DNA of 64,000 bases from Daucus carota subsp. sativus (Eukaryota; Streptophyta; Magnoliopsida; Apiales; Apiaceae): the NCBI RefSeq assembly GCF_001625215.2, contig NC_030387.2:26672517-26736516 (forward strand), in the 5' to 3' direction. Of this stretch, positions 34,510 to 51,417 are shown in pieces. Under the pieces are notes generated by a model that was given only the letters and a program-made list of their open reading frames with translations, was not told the DNA's origin and did not search any database. The stretch's first letter is position 1. Each line of letters opens with the position of its first letter. The translations under genes were made by a program, and so were the position numbers.

Positions 34510-34905
34510 GTTGTTTATTGTGTCATTCTTGACCTTTTCGGGAAACAGAATTTGCATGGGTAAAGTATATAGAGTAGTACTCCCTCCGTCCCATTTTAGT
34601 TGTCACATTTGGTTTTGTGCCGGTCAAATTGACTAAAGTTTGACTGGAATTTATTAATATTATATCAATTGACAAAATAAAAAAAATATGTCAACGGAAA
34701 TAACTTTTAATCTACTTTAAGATGTAATTTTCAGTGTTTTAAAATAATGAGTGAGTGACTTATAATATTTGGTCAAAACTTAGTCAATTTGACCAACAAA
34801 AATAGAATTGTGACAACTAAAATGGGACGGAGGGAGTATTTACTAAGAACATCACTGGAAGGTCAAGCATAGGAAATTTGGAAAGCGCTTGAATGGCTTC
34901 AACTT
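34510..34905 (+). pseudogene. Decayed partial duplicate of GPRP exon 2, split by a Stowaway MITE
   Basis: About 34522-34562 resembles the intron end and first bases of GPRP exon 2 (TCATTCTTGAC... then GCATGGGT). About 34850-34895 resembles the later part of that exon (GGTCAAGCATAGGAAATTTG then GGAAAGCGCTTG). The middle of the exon is missing and the MITE at 34580-34836 sits between the two pieces. There is no open frame. Confidence 0.72.
34580..34836. mobile_element. Stowaway MITE, 257 bp
   Basis: The ends are the classic CTCCCTCCGTCCC and GGGACGGAGGGAG, with TA on both sides (34578-34579 and 34837-34838). The inverted arms extend through the TTGTCACA and GGTCAAATTGACTAA words. It is complete and non-autonomous. 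Confidence 0.95.
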
Positions 34906-35143
34906 TGCTTCTTCTGATATGTTAATATATACATATTAAAAACTGAGTTCTAACAGAGTTATAGCACAAATAACATTATTAGATCAAAAGGCTAAATAAC
35001 TGATATAATTGAAATTATGCACTCTATTCATTACAGTTCAGTTCCAAACGTTGATTCTTTTGCAGCCAAGAACACAACCTGAGTAAACACAAAAGATTTT
35101 GAAACTAGAACTAAACATCTTTTGTAAAAACTGTAAAGAAGTA

Positions 35144-36157
35144 CTAGCATGACTTCCCAAGTATTGCATCCCACACCAACTGAGAGAATGGGCCTTTCTT
35201 GTCAAGATATTCTCGAACAGCTTTATCCTCAAAGAAGAAACTTTTCTCTTTCAGCATTCTAATCATATTTTGGGCTTCTTCCAGGCCTTTCTCCAGACAA
35301 AAGCAATCCACTAAGCCTGTGAAGGTAGCAAGATTAGGAGAATGGCCTGCCTCGAGCATCTCTACAGAAAACTGAAGGGCATCGTCCAAGTTCTTTGTTT
35401 TAATAAGACCCTGAATTAAGACGCCATAAGTAATTGCATTTGGTGTAATTCCATTCCCCTGCATTTTTCTAAATATGCGCTTAGCGTCATCCAGTTTGTG
35501 AGCCTTGCAGAAACCTTCAATGACGGCAGTGTATATTATGACTTCAGGAATGGTACCCTTCTCGTGCATCAAACTAAACAGTTTCATAGCTTCCTGGACC
35601 AGCCCATCCTGGCAGAGGCCGTGAAGCATTGAGACTGCATTGGGGATGAGGCCAGTCTCCTTCATTTTCTTAAAAATTTCATCCGCATCTTCCGGTTGGG
35701 ACAACTCCATTGCTTGATCATTGTTATTGGTTTCAATTTTTGGAGGACTTGTGTTTTCTACTTTATCAAACCCCAGCTTAAATTTCTCAAGAAAATCTAG
35801 GTTAGCAGCTTGAGGTTTACTAGGTTGCTGAGGGCTTCTGCTATTGAATGCATTTCCAGCTTTATTAGAATCCATTCTTGTAGGCCCAGTGCCGCCACGG
35901 CCTTGGTTGAAAGTGCCTTGGTCAGCACCACCACGGCCTTGGTTGAAAGTTTTTCGCTGGTGATTGGGTTTTTCTGACCTCAAGGGCCTGTTAGGTATGG
36001 GATCTGGAGGCATTCTTCTGCCCTCTTGATTTGTGCTACTACTTCTAGCACCATCCTTACTGTAATTGGGTACAAAATCGCCACCGCGTGTGCTAAAGGA
36101 GCGTGCTAGAGAATCCAGGATGAAAGACCTTTTTCTAACTCTGAACATCATCATCAC
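35144..36157 (-). CDS. Short P-class pentatricopeptide repeat protein (At4g38150-like)
   Basis: A single 337-residue coding exon. The N terminus (FRVRKRSFILDSLARSFSTR) is basic and hydroxylated, ending in RSFST, typical of mitochondrial presequences. A low-complexity linker carries two TFNQGRGG units. From about residue 165 come four to five PPR motifs, such as IPEVIIYTAVIEGFCKAHKL and ITPNAITYGVLIQGLIKTKN. The tail KKGPFSQLVWDAILGKSC matches the end of the Arabidopsis family as I remember it. PPR proteins bind organellar RNA. Leader exons probably lie upstream: minus-strand donors follow about 36724 (CTCAG|GTAATT) and there is a small exon near 36380-36405. Confidence 0.85.
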   Translation of the reverse strand: MMMMFRVRKRSFILDSLARSFSTRGGDFVPNYSKDGARSSSTNQEGRRMPPDPIPNRPLRSEKPNHQRKTFNQGRGGADQGTFNQGRGGTGPTRMDSNKAGNAFNSRSPQQPSKPQAANLDFLEKFKLGFDKVENTSPPKIETNNNDQAMELSQPEDADEIFKKMKETGLIPNAVSMLHGLCQDGLVQEAMKLFSLMHEKGTIPEVIIYTAVIEGFCKAHKLDDAKRIFRKMQGNGITPNAITYGVLIQGLIKTKNLDDALQFSVEMLEAGHSPNLATFTGLVDCFCLEKGLEEAQNMIRMLKEKSFFFEDKAVREYLDKKGPFSQLVWDAILGKSC

Positions 36158-36982
36158 TGTCTCTTGACTGAATCACACACCTAGCTGAGAATTACTCCAC
36201 GAGTAGGTGTTTTCTGTCTGGACAATACTACAGCAATGTCAACAAGGATAAACAAAACAAAACAAGAAACGCAAAGCAACATGAAACATAGGATAACAAT
36301 GTACATTGCATAACAAAACTCAACGAAACAAAATTATAGCATTCAAACGCGAATGGGAAGCGGTATATCTTACATACTGTTAATTCTCCCAATTCCGCAA
36401 CGCCTGCATCACTATTACAGATAGATATCATCCATAGTATAATAACATTTAATGGTAACAAGTAACAACAAGCACAAATAGGTCAATGGGGACTTCCAAC
36501 AAACATGTGGTGCGCATTATTCAAACATTTGCTTCCCTTCCAACAAAAAACACCCATTTTTCAAAAGGACTCTAACCATCATTACTAATAGTATTAATCA
36601 TCATCCAAACACAATAAGTTCAAAAATTGATCAACCCCTGAATTGAGCAAAATAGCTACGTGTTTATGCATATATATACACCAAAAGTCCAACACAAGCA
36701 AAATGGATATACGAAATAATTACCTGAGTCTTAGAGGGAGAGCTCTAAAGAGTGTAATTCACGGCGCCACCGTTGCAAAAACTATAATCTTTGCAGGGGT
36801 TTAGAAGGGGTTTGAGCCTTGTTGAACGCATAAAATAAAATGTAATCTATCAGTATAATTCAAATTATACTTGCAGAATAATCATGGATCTTTTTTATAG
36901 TGTGATATTTATATTTTTTATAATTTAAATTAAATTATTTTTTAATTTTTTATCATAAACTTAATATTGACTTAACTATTAA

Positions 36983-37645
36983 CAGTGTTGTAAAAATCGG
37001 GAATTGGACTTAGTCGGTGAAGGCACCGTCCAGCGATTAATCGGATAATCGAGGATTAATCAGAGTGATTAATCGAATCATTAATCGTAATCAATTTAAT
37101 ATTATTTTTTAAATTATATATATATTATAATTTAATTATATATAGTATAAAATTTATAGTCATATAAAATCAAAAGATTAATGATTTTTTATAACACAAA
37201 ACATGGTTTTATATACATATACAATTCCAGTCATCTCATATATAAACTTGAATTTGATTAAATCTGCGAAAGAAGATATTGCAAATTTGTGTAATTAAAG
37301 TTTAGGAGATAATATTGAAAGAGTGAAAGGTAATAAAAACAACTTTAATTTTTATGTTTTGTCAAATCAGTGCCTTTTATTTTATTTAAAATTGAATTTT
37401 AAATTTTAAAATTTTTTACTTTTTATTTTTAAATTTTTTAAATTAACTGATTTTGACCGACTTTTTCCGATTAATCCCGATTTTTGACCGATTAATCCCG
37501 ACTTTTGACCGATTAATCCCTATTTTGACCGATTTTCAGAAAAAATGATTTTTTTCACCACTTAACGCTTAATTGGGACGGCGACCGACCAAACAACGAT
37601 TAATCGGCGATTAATCCCGCTTAATCGCCGACTTTTAGAACACTG
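36983..37645. mobile_element. hAT-type MITE, 663 bp, 8-bp target duplication
   Basis: The ends are CAGTGTTGTAAAAATCGG and its inverted partner closing in GAACACTG. The exact 8-bp ACTATTAA flanks it at 36975-36982 and 37646-37653. CAGTGTT-like termini and 8-bp duplications mark hAT elements. The interior is AT-rich and holds three to four copies of TTTGACCGATTAATCCC (about 37455-37525). There is no transposase frame. Confidence 0.9.
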
Positions 37646-37895
37646 ACTATTAATTATATACTTTCTCGTAATAAATTCATCACTTAAAAAAATATATTAT
37701 AATAATAACTTATATACAGAATTTTAATCTGAATTTCGAATTTGGTACCAGAGAATTTTGTCACTCCAGCTGAAAACTGAACAGCAATACCAATACATAC
37801 AGATACAGATCTATTCGAAAATAAAGTCTTTGAACCTCAGTTCTCCTTCAAGAAAAAGAAAAAAAATCTTGAGCTCGACAAATCTGTAATCTGCA

Positions 37896-43000
<5,105 letters not shown>

Positions 43001-43352
43001 TCACAACTGTTGTTTAGTCCTCAGTAGCGCCATCCAGGGATATTCAAATTTTTTTAATTGCAGACTTTTGGGTTGATTGTAGAATAATTAACAGTAAACT
43101 GTTATTTTTGGTTTGATTGTATGATTAGCATTTTTTAAAATTGAATGTGCTATATTAAATTTTATATTACCCTTTGGTGCAAATAACGGAATTAGCAAAC
43201 AAAGAGAGGGAAAACATAATATCCATAGGACAGCTTACTATTTCATTTACAACTTGAGATTGATACAATCGGGAACAATGATCTTCTCCTAAAAACTGAA
43301 GTGAATTTGTATTGTATCTAAAAACTGTAAGCCACGTGGCAGTAGATTTAGA

Positions 43353-44939
43353 TCAGGTGTAAAAGAAGAGATCATCAGCCATGTACTGATCTTCCCTCCT
43401 GGACTCTTTCTTCACCTCATCGTTGCGCTTGGATTCTGAGATTACCTCTACCCTCATCAACGGCTCGGATTGATCTCCTTTTGAACCCCTCACCAAATCA
43501 GACGGTTGGGAAGGCGCCACGTCAGCTGCATTACTTTGATCTAGCTTTCTCCGTATACTCACCGGACAGAAAATATCTTCTCCTTCAACGGCGAGAAATA
43601 CGGCACTGTCACCGCCGTCGGGAACTTCCGACAAGCAGCGGACAGCTGATTCATCAGGGGACGAAGCCAGTAACGGACTCTCGCCGGCATTTTCGTCGCC
43701 ACTTGCAATCGGAGACGGCGATTGACTTGACTCTCTGCCGACATTTTCATCTTCAGGATAATAAATCGGCGTCGGAGAAGGAACTGATTCCGGAGATTCA
43801 ACCAGAGATGCAAAGGATTCAGAATCTGGCGATTGAGCCTGCGAAATCGACGAAACTCCGGTCGAATCAGACGGAGAAGGACTGAACACATGAGCTTCGC
43901 TGCTAAAAGCAATCTCCGGCGGCGGAATAACAACGACGTCGTCTAAACTTCCCAAAATAGAGATGACTACAATCCAGCGATTATGATAAACCTCTGTGAC
44001 ATTGATCTCGACTCCATTAACCGTCACACGACCTTCATTCTCTCCCAACACAATCGACTTATTCGGACTCATCGTCTCCATCACAGTCCCGATCGGAATC
44101 CTAGAAATCTCCGTTAATCTCATTCGCTTCTTAATCACATGATGACTGAAATCGTAACGGAATCCGTTACTAACAGAAAACAGACTCGCATCCGGAACAG
44201 CGAACACCGTAACGCCGTTAAGTCTCATCAACTCCCGGCGTTTGATCGCCATGGCAGTACCTACAACAGTGAAGCCTCTACGTTTCAAAGCCCTAATTGA
44301 ATGATCAAGAAAGATCCGATCCACGTGCGCTTTGATCCTGGCCGCCGGATGCTTGATTCCAGAACAGGTGGAAGCAGAGTTGGGATCGAGAACACCGTCG
44401 ATCCCGTGGACGGTGAGATGATCGTCCACGTAGAGATCAGGTTGTCGGATCTTGACGGAGAGGCTCCGTTTCTTGTCAACGGCGATGGTGACATCTCCGT
44501 TACTCTTCTTGAACAGAAACAAACAGTTTTCTCCGGAGAGCGTCCGGAGCTCGGAGTTATCAGCAATGGACGAGAGATGCTGGTACGAGAGCGGCGCGTT
44601 GAGAGTGTGGTAGAGCAAGAGCGGCAAGGAGGCGCGTGGCGGAGCGTGGAGATAGGTCTTGGCGGCGAGGAGGATGGCGAAGTCGGGAGGAGCGAGAACA
44701 GTGCCGGTGGCGTTGAAGGAGGGGGAAAGGAGAGCGGAAGCGAAGAGAGAGTAGCCTCGGGGAGAGAGGAAGTTGGAGGCGGCGGTGGCGGAGGAGGTGG
44801 AAGGGGAAGAGGGGAGGGAAGAGGAGGAAGCAGCCCAGGTGAGGAAGATGGAGATGAGGAGAATTGGGAAGGAGAAAGTGAAGAGGTTGAAGAATGTGTG
44901 TGAGTTGTGATTCAGAACATGGAGAAAGCTTCTCGCCAT
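43353..44939 (-). CDS. Fasciclin-like arabinogalactan protein, FLA19/20/21 type
   Basis: A single exon encodes 528 residues. A hydrophobic N terminus (about residues 15-38) is a likely signal peptide. Two fasciclin-like (FAS1) domains follow. The first contains NATGTVLAPPDFAILLAAKT and LLYHTLNAPLSYQHL; the second contains RRGFTVVGTAMAIKRRELMR and LNGVTVFAVPDASLFS. The C-terminal third is rich in Pro, Ser and acidic residues, with SP clusters (FSPSPSDS, SPTPIYYP, SQSPSPIASG) of the kind that receive arabinogalactan chains. Members act at the cell wall and plasma membrane in adhesion. There is no clear hydrophobic GPI signal at the end, which fits this subgroup. The product is longer than most FLAs. 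It lies convergent to AUG7, 352 bp away. Confidence 0.85.
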   Translation of the reverse strand: MARSFLHVLNHNSHTFFNLFTFSFPILLISIFLTWAASSSSLPSSPSTSSATAASNFLSPRGYSLFASALLSPSFNATGTVLAPPDFAILLAAKTYLHAPPRASLPLLLYHTLNAPLSYQHLSSIADNSELRTLSGENCLFLFKKSNGDVTIAVDKKRSLSVKIRQPDLYVDDHLTVHGIDGVLDPNSASTCSGIKHPAARIKAHVDRIFLDHSIRALKRRGFTVVGTAMAIKRRELMRLNGVTVFAVPDASLFSVSNGFRYDFSHHVIKKRMRLTEISRIPIGTVMETMSPNKSIVLGENEGRVTVNGVEINVTEVYHNRWIVVISILGSLDDVVVIPPPEIAFSSEAHVFSPSPSDSTGVSSISQAQSPDSESFASLVESPESVPSPTPIYYPEDENVGRESSQSPSPIASGDENAGESPLLASSPDESAVRCLSEVPDGGDSAVFLAVEGEDIFCPVSIRRKLDQSNAADVAPSQPSDLVRGSKGDQSEPLMRVEVISESKRNDEVKKESRREDQYMADDLFFYT

Positions 44940-45420
44940 TTTTTTGCAATGGCTCTCCCTTGTTTGTCAACGAGATGATATATGTACGTGCTTGTGAATG
45001 ATGGTGGTTCAAGCAGAAGGAGGTTGTTTATAACAGATTTTGGCGGGAATCTGGATGAGAGAGAGTGAGTGAGGTAGAGAGATGAGGTTCTATTTTATTT
45101 TATTTTAATAAAAATTGAGTTAATTATGTTTTATAATTTTCAGTTTTGACCCAGACACACGAGTACTTATATTTCTTCATAATAATTTGTAAAATTTCAT
45201 AATTTCTTATATATTTTAGTTTCATAAAAATGAATTAAAATGTTGAATATGTATAAAATTCACGATATTATAAAACTTTATAATCGAGACAAACCGGTCT
45301 CTCCGATCTAACATGGCCAAAGAGCTGAAGTTGGCCTTTCTGCATGTCAGCATTTCAGGCAAGCCGAAGTATGTAGGCATTGAAAACAGGTCTAAATTGA
45401 ACTAGCTCTGGACTCTATTC

Positions 45421-47382
45421 ATGATTATTACGCACGTAAAACACAAGTATAATTTGGTGACAACATTTATTAGAAACTGCTCTACTATAAATTCATTATA
45501 TTATTCCAACACAAAGATTACTAGTTATTTCAGATGCGGTGATATTGATTCTGCAGTTCAATTGTTTGATAAATTACCCCACAAGAATCTTGTCACTTGG
45601 AATTGTATGATTTCTGGGTATGTCAAGAATGGAAAGGTTTCTGAGGCTCGGAAGGTGTTTGATATAATGCCTCACAGAAATGTTGTTTCTTGGACTGCAA
45701 TGTTAACTGGGTATGTGAGGTTTGGGGATTTAGAAGAGGCGCGTAGCTTGTTTGATGCTATTGGTAGCAAGAATGTTGTGTGCTGGAATGCAATGTTATC
45801 GGGGTATGTAAGGTGTGGGAGGATGAGAGAAGCTAGAGAACTTTTTGATGCAATGCCGGTAAAGGTAAAGAATTGCGTAACGTGGGCTACTATGATTGAA
45901 GGGTGTTTCTATGAAGGGGTTGTGAGTGAGGCTGAGGTTTTGTTTGATTGTGTTCCTGAGAGAAGTGTTTTGGTGTGTAATGCTATGTTGGCTGGTTATG
46001 CTGAAAAAGGCGATGTTGATGCTGCTTATGAGTTATTTATTAGGATGCCTAAATGTGATGTAGCGTCGTGGACGAGTGTGATAAAGTGTTTCCTGAAAAA
46101 AGGGGAATTGGGAAGAGCACGGGGATTGTTTGATGATATGCCTAAAAAGGATATTGTGGTTTGGACAGTTATGATAAGGGGTTATTTGGATAATAATCTC
46201 ATTGTAGAGGCTCGTAGATTATTTGACGACATGCCTTGTCGAGACGTTGTTACGTGGAACTGTATGATCAGTGGTTATGTACAGAATGACATGTTGAGTG
46301 ATGCTCTCGAGTTGTTCAGGGACATGCCAGTGCGAAATATAGTGTCATGGAATTCTATACTGCAAGGTTATGTGCAACAAAATGATATAGTTCGGGCACA
46401 AAATTTCTTTGAGAAGATGCCTCAAAAAGATAGAACTTCATGGAATACAATGATTTCTGGAGATCAAAGTGAGGGAGCTTTTGTTCTTTATGTCCTGATG
46501 TTGCGAACTGGACTTCAGCCTGATCAAGGGACACTATCCAGTATAATGTCTGCCTGTGGCACATTTGCAGTACATGGTTTTGGAAGAGCAGTACACTCTT
46601 CTATAGTTAAGATTGGATATGAAACTGATTCTATGGTCACAAGTACAATAATATCAATGTATTCAAAATGCGGTCTTATAAATGATAGCGTTTCAGTGTT
46701 TGAGAGAATGGTAAATATGGATACAGTAGCCTGGAATGCGATTATTGTGGCACACGCATATGCTGGCTCAGCTATTGAAGCCCTGAATCTCTTTTGTCTC
46801 ATGATTCAGTATGGACTCAAGCCAGATAATGTCACATTCCTTGGTGTTTTGGTTGCTTGTTCTCATTCAGGTATGGTTAATGAGGGCTTGAAGTACTTTG
46901 TGTCTATGGATAGAGACTGGAAGCTGATCCCAAAGGCAGAACATATTGCTTGCATGATTGATCTTCTTGGAAGATCTGGATATCTGTTTGAAGCTTATGA
47001 GCTAGTCAAACAGATACCTGTTGATGTCCCAACATACACCTGGGAAATATTATTAAGTTCCTGTAGAGTTCATAACAATTATGCACTAGCTGAACGTGTA
47101 ATGCAGAAGCTTTCTTTTCTGAAACGTCCAAATACAGGAACAGGTGTACTTTTGTCAAATATTTATGCTGCAAGAGGGATGTGGAACGATACAGAAAACG
47201 TCAGAATTTCAATGGAACATGCTGGAATAAAGAAAGAATTAGCCTGCAGTTGGATTGAAATGAAAGGTCAGATTTATCGTTTTGTGTACAGGGACAAGTC
47301 TCATCCACAAATGGAGAACATGAAGTATGAATTGGAGTCTCTTGCAGTAATCATGAAGGAACCTAGCCTAAAAATCCACTGA
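45421..47382 (+). CDS. Pentatricopeptide repeat protein, E subclass, organellar
   Basis: An intronless frame of 653 residues. The start is followed by a short organelle-targeting-like segment (HKYNLVTTFIRNCSTINSLY). About fifteen repeats follow, many of 31 residues, with the W-N-x-M-I-S-G-Y signature typical of PLS-type proteins (LVTWNCMISGYVKNG). From about residue 540 come the E and E+ regions (YTWEILLSSCRVHNN, GVLLSNIYAARGMWND, KKELACSWIEMKGQIYRFVY). There is no DYW domain. Such proteins bind specific organellar transcripts and often act in C-to-U editing with a DYW partner. The intronless frame is intact. The target RNA cannot be predicted by eye, and mitochondrial versus plastid location is open. 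Confidence 0.88.
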   Translation: MIITHVKHKYNLVTTFIRNCSTINSLYYSNTKITSYFRCGDIDSAVQLFDKLPHKNLVTWNCMISGYVKNGKVSEARKVFDIMPHRNVVSWTAMLTGYVRFGDLEEARSLFDAIGSKNVVCWNAMLSGYVRCGRMREARELFDAMPVKVKNCVTWATMIEGCFYEGVVSEAEVLFDCVPERSVLVCNAMLAGYAEKGDVDAAYELFIRMPKCDVASWTSVIKCFLKKGELGRARGLFDDMPKKDIVVWTVMIRGYLDNNLIVEARRLFDDMPCRDVVTWNCMISGYVQNDMLSDALELFRDMPVRNIVSWNSILQGYVQQNDIVRAQNFFEKMPQKDRTSWNTMISGDQSEGAFVLYVLMLRTGLQPDQGTLSSIMSACGTFAVHGFGRAVHSSIVKIGYETDSMVTSTIISMYSKCGLINDSVSVFERMVNMDTVAWNAIIVAHAYAGSAIEALNLFCLMIQYGLKPDNVTFLGVLVACSHSGMVNEGLKYFVSMDRDWKLIPKAEHIACMIDLLGRSGYLFEAYELVKQIPVDVPTYTWEILLSSCRVHNNYALAERVMQKLSFLKRPNTGTGVLLSNIYAARGMWNDTENVRISMEHAGIKKELACSWIEMKGQIYRFVYRDKSHPQMENMKYELESLAVIMKEPSLKIH

Positions 47383-50300
47383 GGAAGGCTAAAATTATAT
47401 CTCCTTTGATTTGCACGGGATTAACATTTAAAGAAAGTAGCAATTCATCTAGACAAAAACCAGGAATGAATTGTATTTGAAACTTCCTAGTGAAATTTCC
47501 TGGAATTGTTTAATATGATCTATGAAAGTAACAGGATTGGCATTTTTGGAGAACCTTGTTTTGCCAATTGATTCTTGAAGAGCCTTGAACTAAACATGCA
47601 ACAGTGCAGCATGACCTGAAAGAAATTGAGGGTAAATTTCGATTTTCTAAAGGAACACAAGATCATGTTAATTGTTAAGGATCTCAACATCTGAAATTGG
47701 CATGGCTTCGGATGGCTAACTTGTTTTTTATTTTCTAAGTGCAGTATGAAGATTGTTCTAGCGGGTGCCTGCATGACTTAAATTTAAAATGGTTTTGCAT
47801 AAGCATCATGCAGTTTGACTGAGCGCCTTCGTGAAGTTATGTATGGCCACACTACTACATAATGAAGTTCCAACTGTATATATGGAGCAAAGGTAAACAA
47901 AGAACAACTTGAATACTTTCTAACTTGTATTTAGTTGCATATTTGCATGTTTTTCAATTTACATTATGAGGTGCTAGTTTAGAGTTGCATGACATATGTA
48001 CATTACAGTGTACATGGCCTACTACTGCAGTATGTTCGTTTGGTGTGGTTACCTGCTAGTCTTAGCCTAGCTGATATCCCTTGTCCTTAGTTACCAAAGG
48101 TCGAAGGTACAGGCTCGAGTGGAGACACATGTTTAATTTACTATGTAACGATAGTCGAGATTCAGTTGACAGAAATCAAAGATGAGGGTTCAAGTGTCAA
48201 TTAAGTCAAACTTAAGCTTCAATAAGCAATTAATGCTTTGATAACAAATGATTAATAGTCTAAATAAAATATTATGTTTTTAAGAAAATAAAAAAAGAAG
48301 GAAGAAATTATTAATAAGGACTGCAAAGTCAGCTTACAGTCTCAATGTTTAGAAAGTGTGAATGTCTCTCTTTCTTTTCTATCATATATTTTGCTTTAGG
48401 TCTTACATGTAATTTACTCTATCTTTCATTGACTATATTGGCGTTAGTATTTAGTTCAAAAGATGTAACTATTTAGTTTAAAAGATGTAACTGGTTTATG
48501 CCTAAATTCACTAGTCATGCACCTGACATATTTTAAGTCACAAGTTGGTGCACACTGCAATAACAATGCCTCATCTCAACTCATGCCCATCTTGGCCCAG
48601 TGCAGTCTGTACAACCGCACTGTGCCTGGAATAATACCATATCCATGGGCCAGTTTTTTTTATAATAGTATGAACCATTGCAATTTTCTTTTATACTAAA
48701 AATCTGTATTTTCTTACTCAAGCTAATTTTTGTACCTCTTTTTCAGCTTTTTTTTTTATAAATAATACTTCTACCTTTTATTTTCTCTTCTAATAAAGCA
48801 TCAGTTTCTTTTTGCTTGCACTGGGCCTACAAATTCTTGGGAGACAACTTAACTGAATCAAGATGCTATAGTTAATAACAAGGCTTAGCACCCAGAACAT
48901 GTCTAGATATCTCCTTTGCAACCAAGGTTAGACCTGCAAACTTTGAAGTTGTACATTCTTTTATGTCATAAGATTGTCAGTATAGCATCTACATGGTGTA
49001 TTCATCTGACTCACCGAACTATTATGTAAGATATAGTCCAGCTTGGCAACCTTATAAATTATGTGATATGCTGTATTTCCAGTAATGCCAAATACAAAAA
49101 GTCCGACTCGACTTCCTTGCCTCCTGTACATTAGTCAAACTCAGGTGCATGAGTGCAAATGAGCTAGGTAAGTAGGTTGAAATTTTCAACAAATTATCCG
49201 ACAATGGCATTATTAATGAACATGTTAGGCAATCCCAGGACCTTCGGGACTAGTATTACTGGATTATTCTGAGCAGACTCCAGTTTAGGAAGAGAACATG
49301 ATTAACAATTTTCAGTTATAGCAATTAACACGTTAAGCAAGTCCTTATGATCTGTTTTAAACAAACTAGGCTTCTACGTGAGATACTGAGAGGGGACAAG
49401 TTTGTACAGCCAAGTTATATATATTTAGCTTCTCACTCAACTAACTGTTTATATACTTGCAGCTGTATGCATTCTCTATTCCTTTTTCTTTTTCTTTTTT
49501 GAATAAGTATGCATACACTATTCTTAAATATGTTGTTTTAATATGTTTTATTCAAATACCATGGTTCTTAGGAAATGCTTGTTTGCAAGTAAATATCACC
49601 TTGTTATATGTTCATTTTACGCCATCCTCTATTCTTTTGACTTGTTTCATACATTCTAACAGAAGAAAATTCTTTTATACTTGGTTAATTCATGTACTTC
49701 TCTACATTCTTAGCATATGGAAATGCAAAGTATAACTACATGCATTGTCAGTATTTTCTTCCATTGACTGGCAAATCAAAGTGTCAAAGTCTTGTTCACA
49801 GTTTGGTTCTTTTAATTAATTTCAGGGCAATTATGGTTGTGAACTGCGGAGTATGAACCCCTTATAAAAATATTTCATGAAGAAAGCCAATCTCTTCAAC
49901 AAAGTGTTTTGTGCACGGTGAACCTTATATCTACGAAGTAGTTGCTTTGGGTTCAGCTCTTTATATGTTTTCCTTGCACACATTAGTAGTAAGTAGTGGT
50001 TGCGAGTTTATCTCTCCCATCAGCATGTATTTACACGTGGACATGCCTAGGCTCTAGTTATGATCAATGTACTAAGGCTGTATTAATTTGGATGGAATGG
50101 AATGGGGGGAATGAAATGAAATTTGTACTATAAATTAGGGATGATCGGAGAAAATATCTATAATTTTCATTTCTTCAATCAGTCCATTTCAAACTATTTG
50201 AATTAGAATCTAACTCACATGTTTTGGAATGAATGCTCATTCCACTTCTTCATCATGTTTCTCTTCAATCTTTATCTTAAAAAATTTAGACTCACCCATA

Positions 50301-51409
50301 TTTAGTCACTATTGTCTCATACTTTCTTCTTTCTTTGTTAAACTTCTTTATCATTTTTCATTCTATTCTTTCCTCATTCCATTCCCTCCAAGGGAGCATA
50401 AATGTTTTTGTAAAGCTCCTTCGGCTGATTAAACTCGTCAAGTGTCCGTCCTTCAAGGAATATGTAGCGGAAGTCTCTACAATCAATTAGTTCCTTCCAT
50501 AGAAACGATGTAGTAAATTGTCCCTCATTCGCATATAAACCTTGCTTTACAGCTCATAGTGAGAGCTTAGTGTATCAAGTTCCAGTGTTTCACCGCTGAT
50601 AAACAAAACTCGAAGCTCAGAATTATATAGTTTCGTTGTCCAATTTCAAAATTATGAAACCATATATAGTAACTCATTTGGTTTCCAAGGTAGTTGTAGT
50701 AGATAGGTTGCGTCGAAAGAAAGGAGTTCTTAATGTTTTGTTAGGCAATAGGCGTGTTAATTAACATAATCAGTTGGTGTGCGTGAGATATTAAGCAACC
50801 AATTTAAATTGGTTGTTTTATAAAACCTTGAGTTGTTGGCTGTTGGGAAACACGCCTTGCATTGTCCAACCTCCACAAGGGAAACCAACACAAAGAATAC
50901 CTGAGAAGGAGAGAGGTTGCACTTGTTCAACCAACAATAATCCTTTATTTACTTGACGTTTTTTAGTTTGTTACTTTCCTCGTCTAGTTTTCACATAAGT
51001 TTCCTTTTTAAAATGAGTTTTTCAAATTTTAAATTAATGTATGTAGTAAAATGTGGTATTTTATATTCTTATTTAAGTGTTTTCCGGAATCATTCCTATC
51101 ATTTGTTATTAATCTTTTATTTGTAGAATTATTTTATCATTACTATAAGATGACCCACTGAACCCTTGCAGAGAAGTTGATTGTTACTTTATCGACAGAC
51201 TGAGTTCTCTGAGTGTCGGAGATGCTCCGTCCATCGAAACTCTTGCTTAAATTGGATAACAACTTTCATATGTGAATAATATCAAAACATTCCATCTATA
51301 AAGAATATGTATAAAAACAATACACTCCGATGAAGGAAATTTTCATAAGGTTTTGTAAAAAAAAAAAAAAAAACATCTATTATCACATCATTGTATTTAT
51401 TAAAATTTG
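47383..51409. other. Long intergenic stretch, no supported gene
   Basis: Beyond the 3' side of the PPR gene the sequence is AT-rich with only short frames (48517-48699, 49457-49735, 50229-50432), none with a recognisable domain. Around 50085-50400, GGAATGGAATG near the left and CATTCCATTCCC near the right form a weak inverted pair that may be an old MITE. No tRNA or snRNA is recognised. Confidence 0.5.
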
Positions 51410-51417
51410 AAACTTGA

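Noticed and set aside
43481-45012. Long frames opposite and beside the FLA gene
   Set aside because: They are shadows of a GC-richer real gene, without domains.
50085-50400. Possible MITE with GGAATGGAATG ends
   Set aside because: The inverted match is short and imperfect and no target duplication was found.
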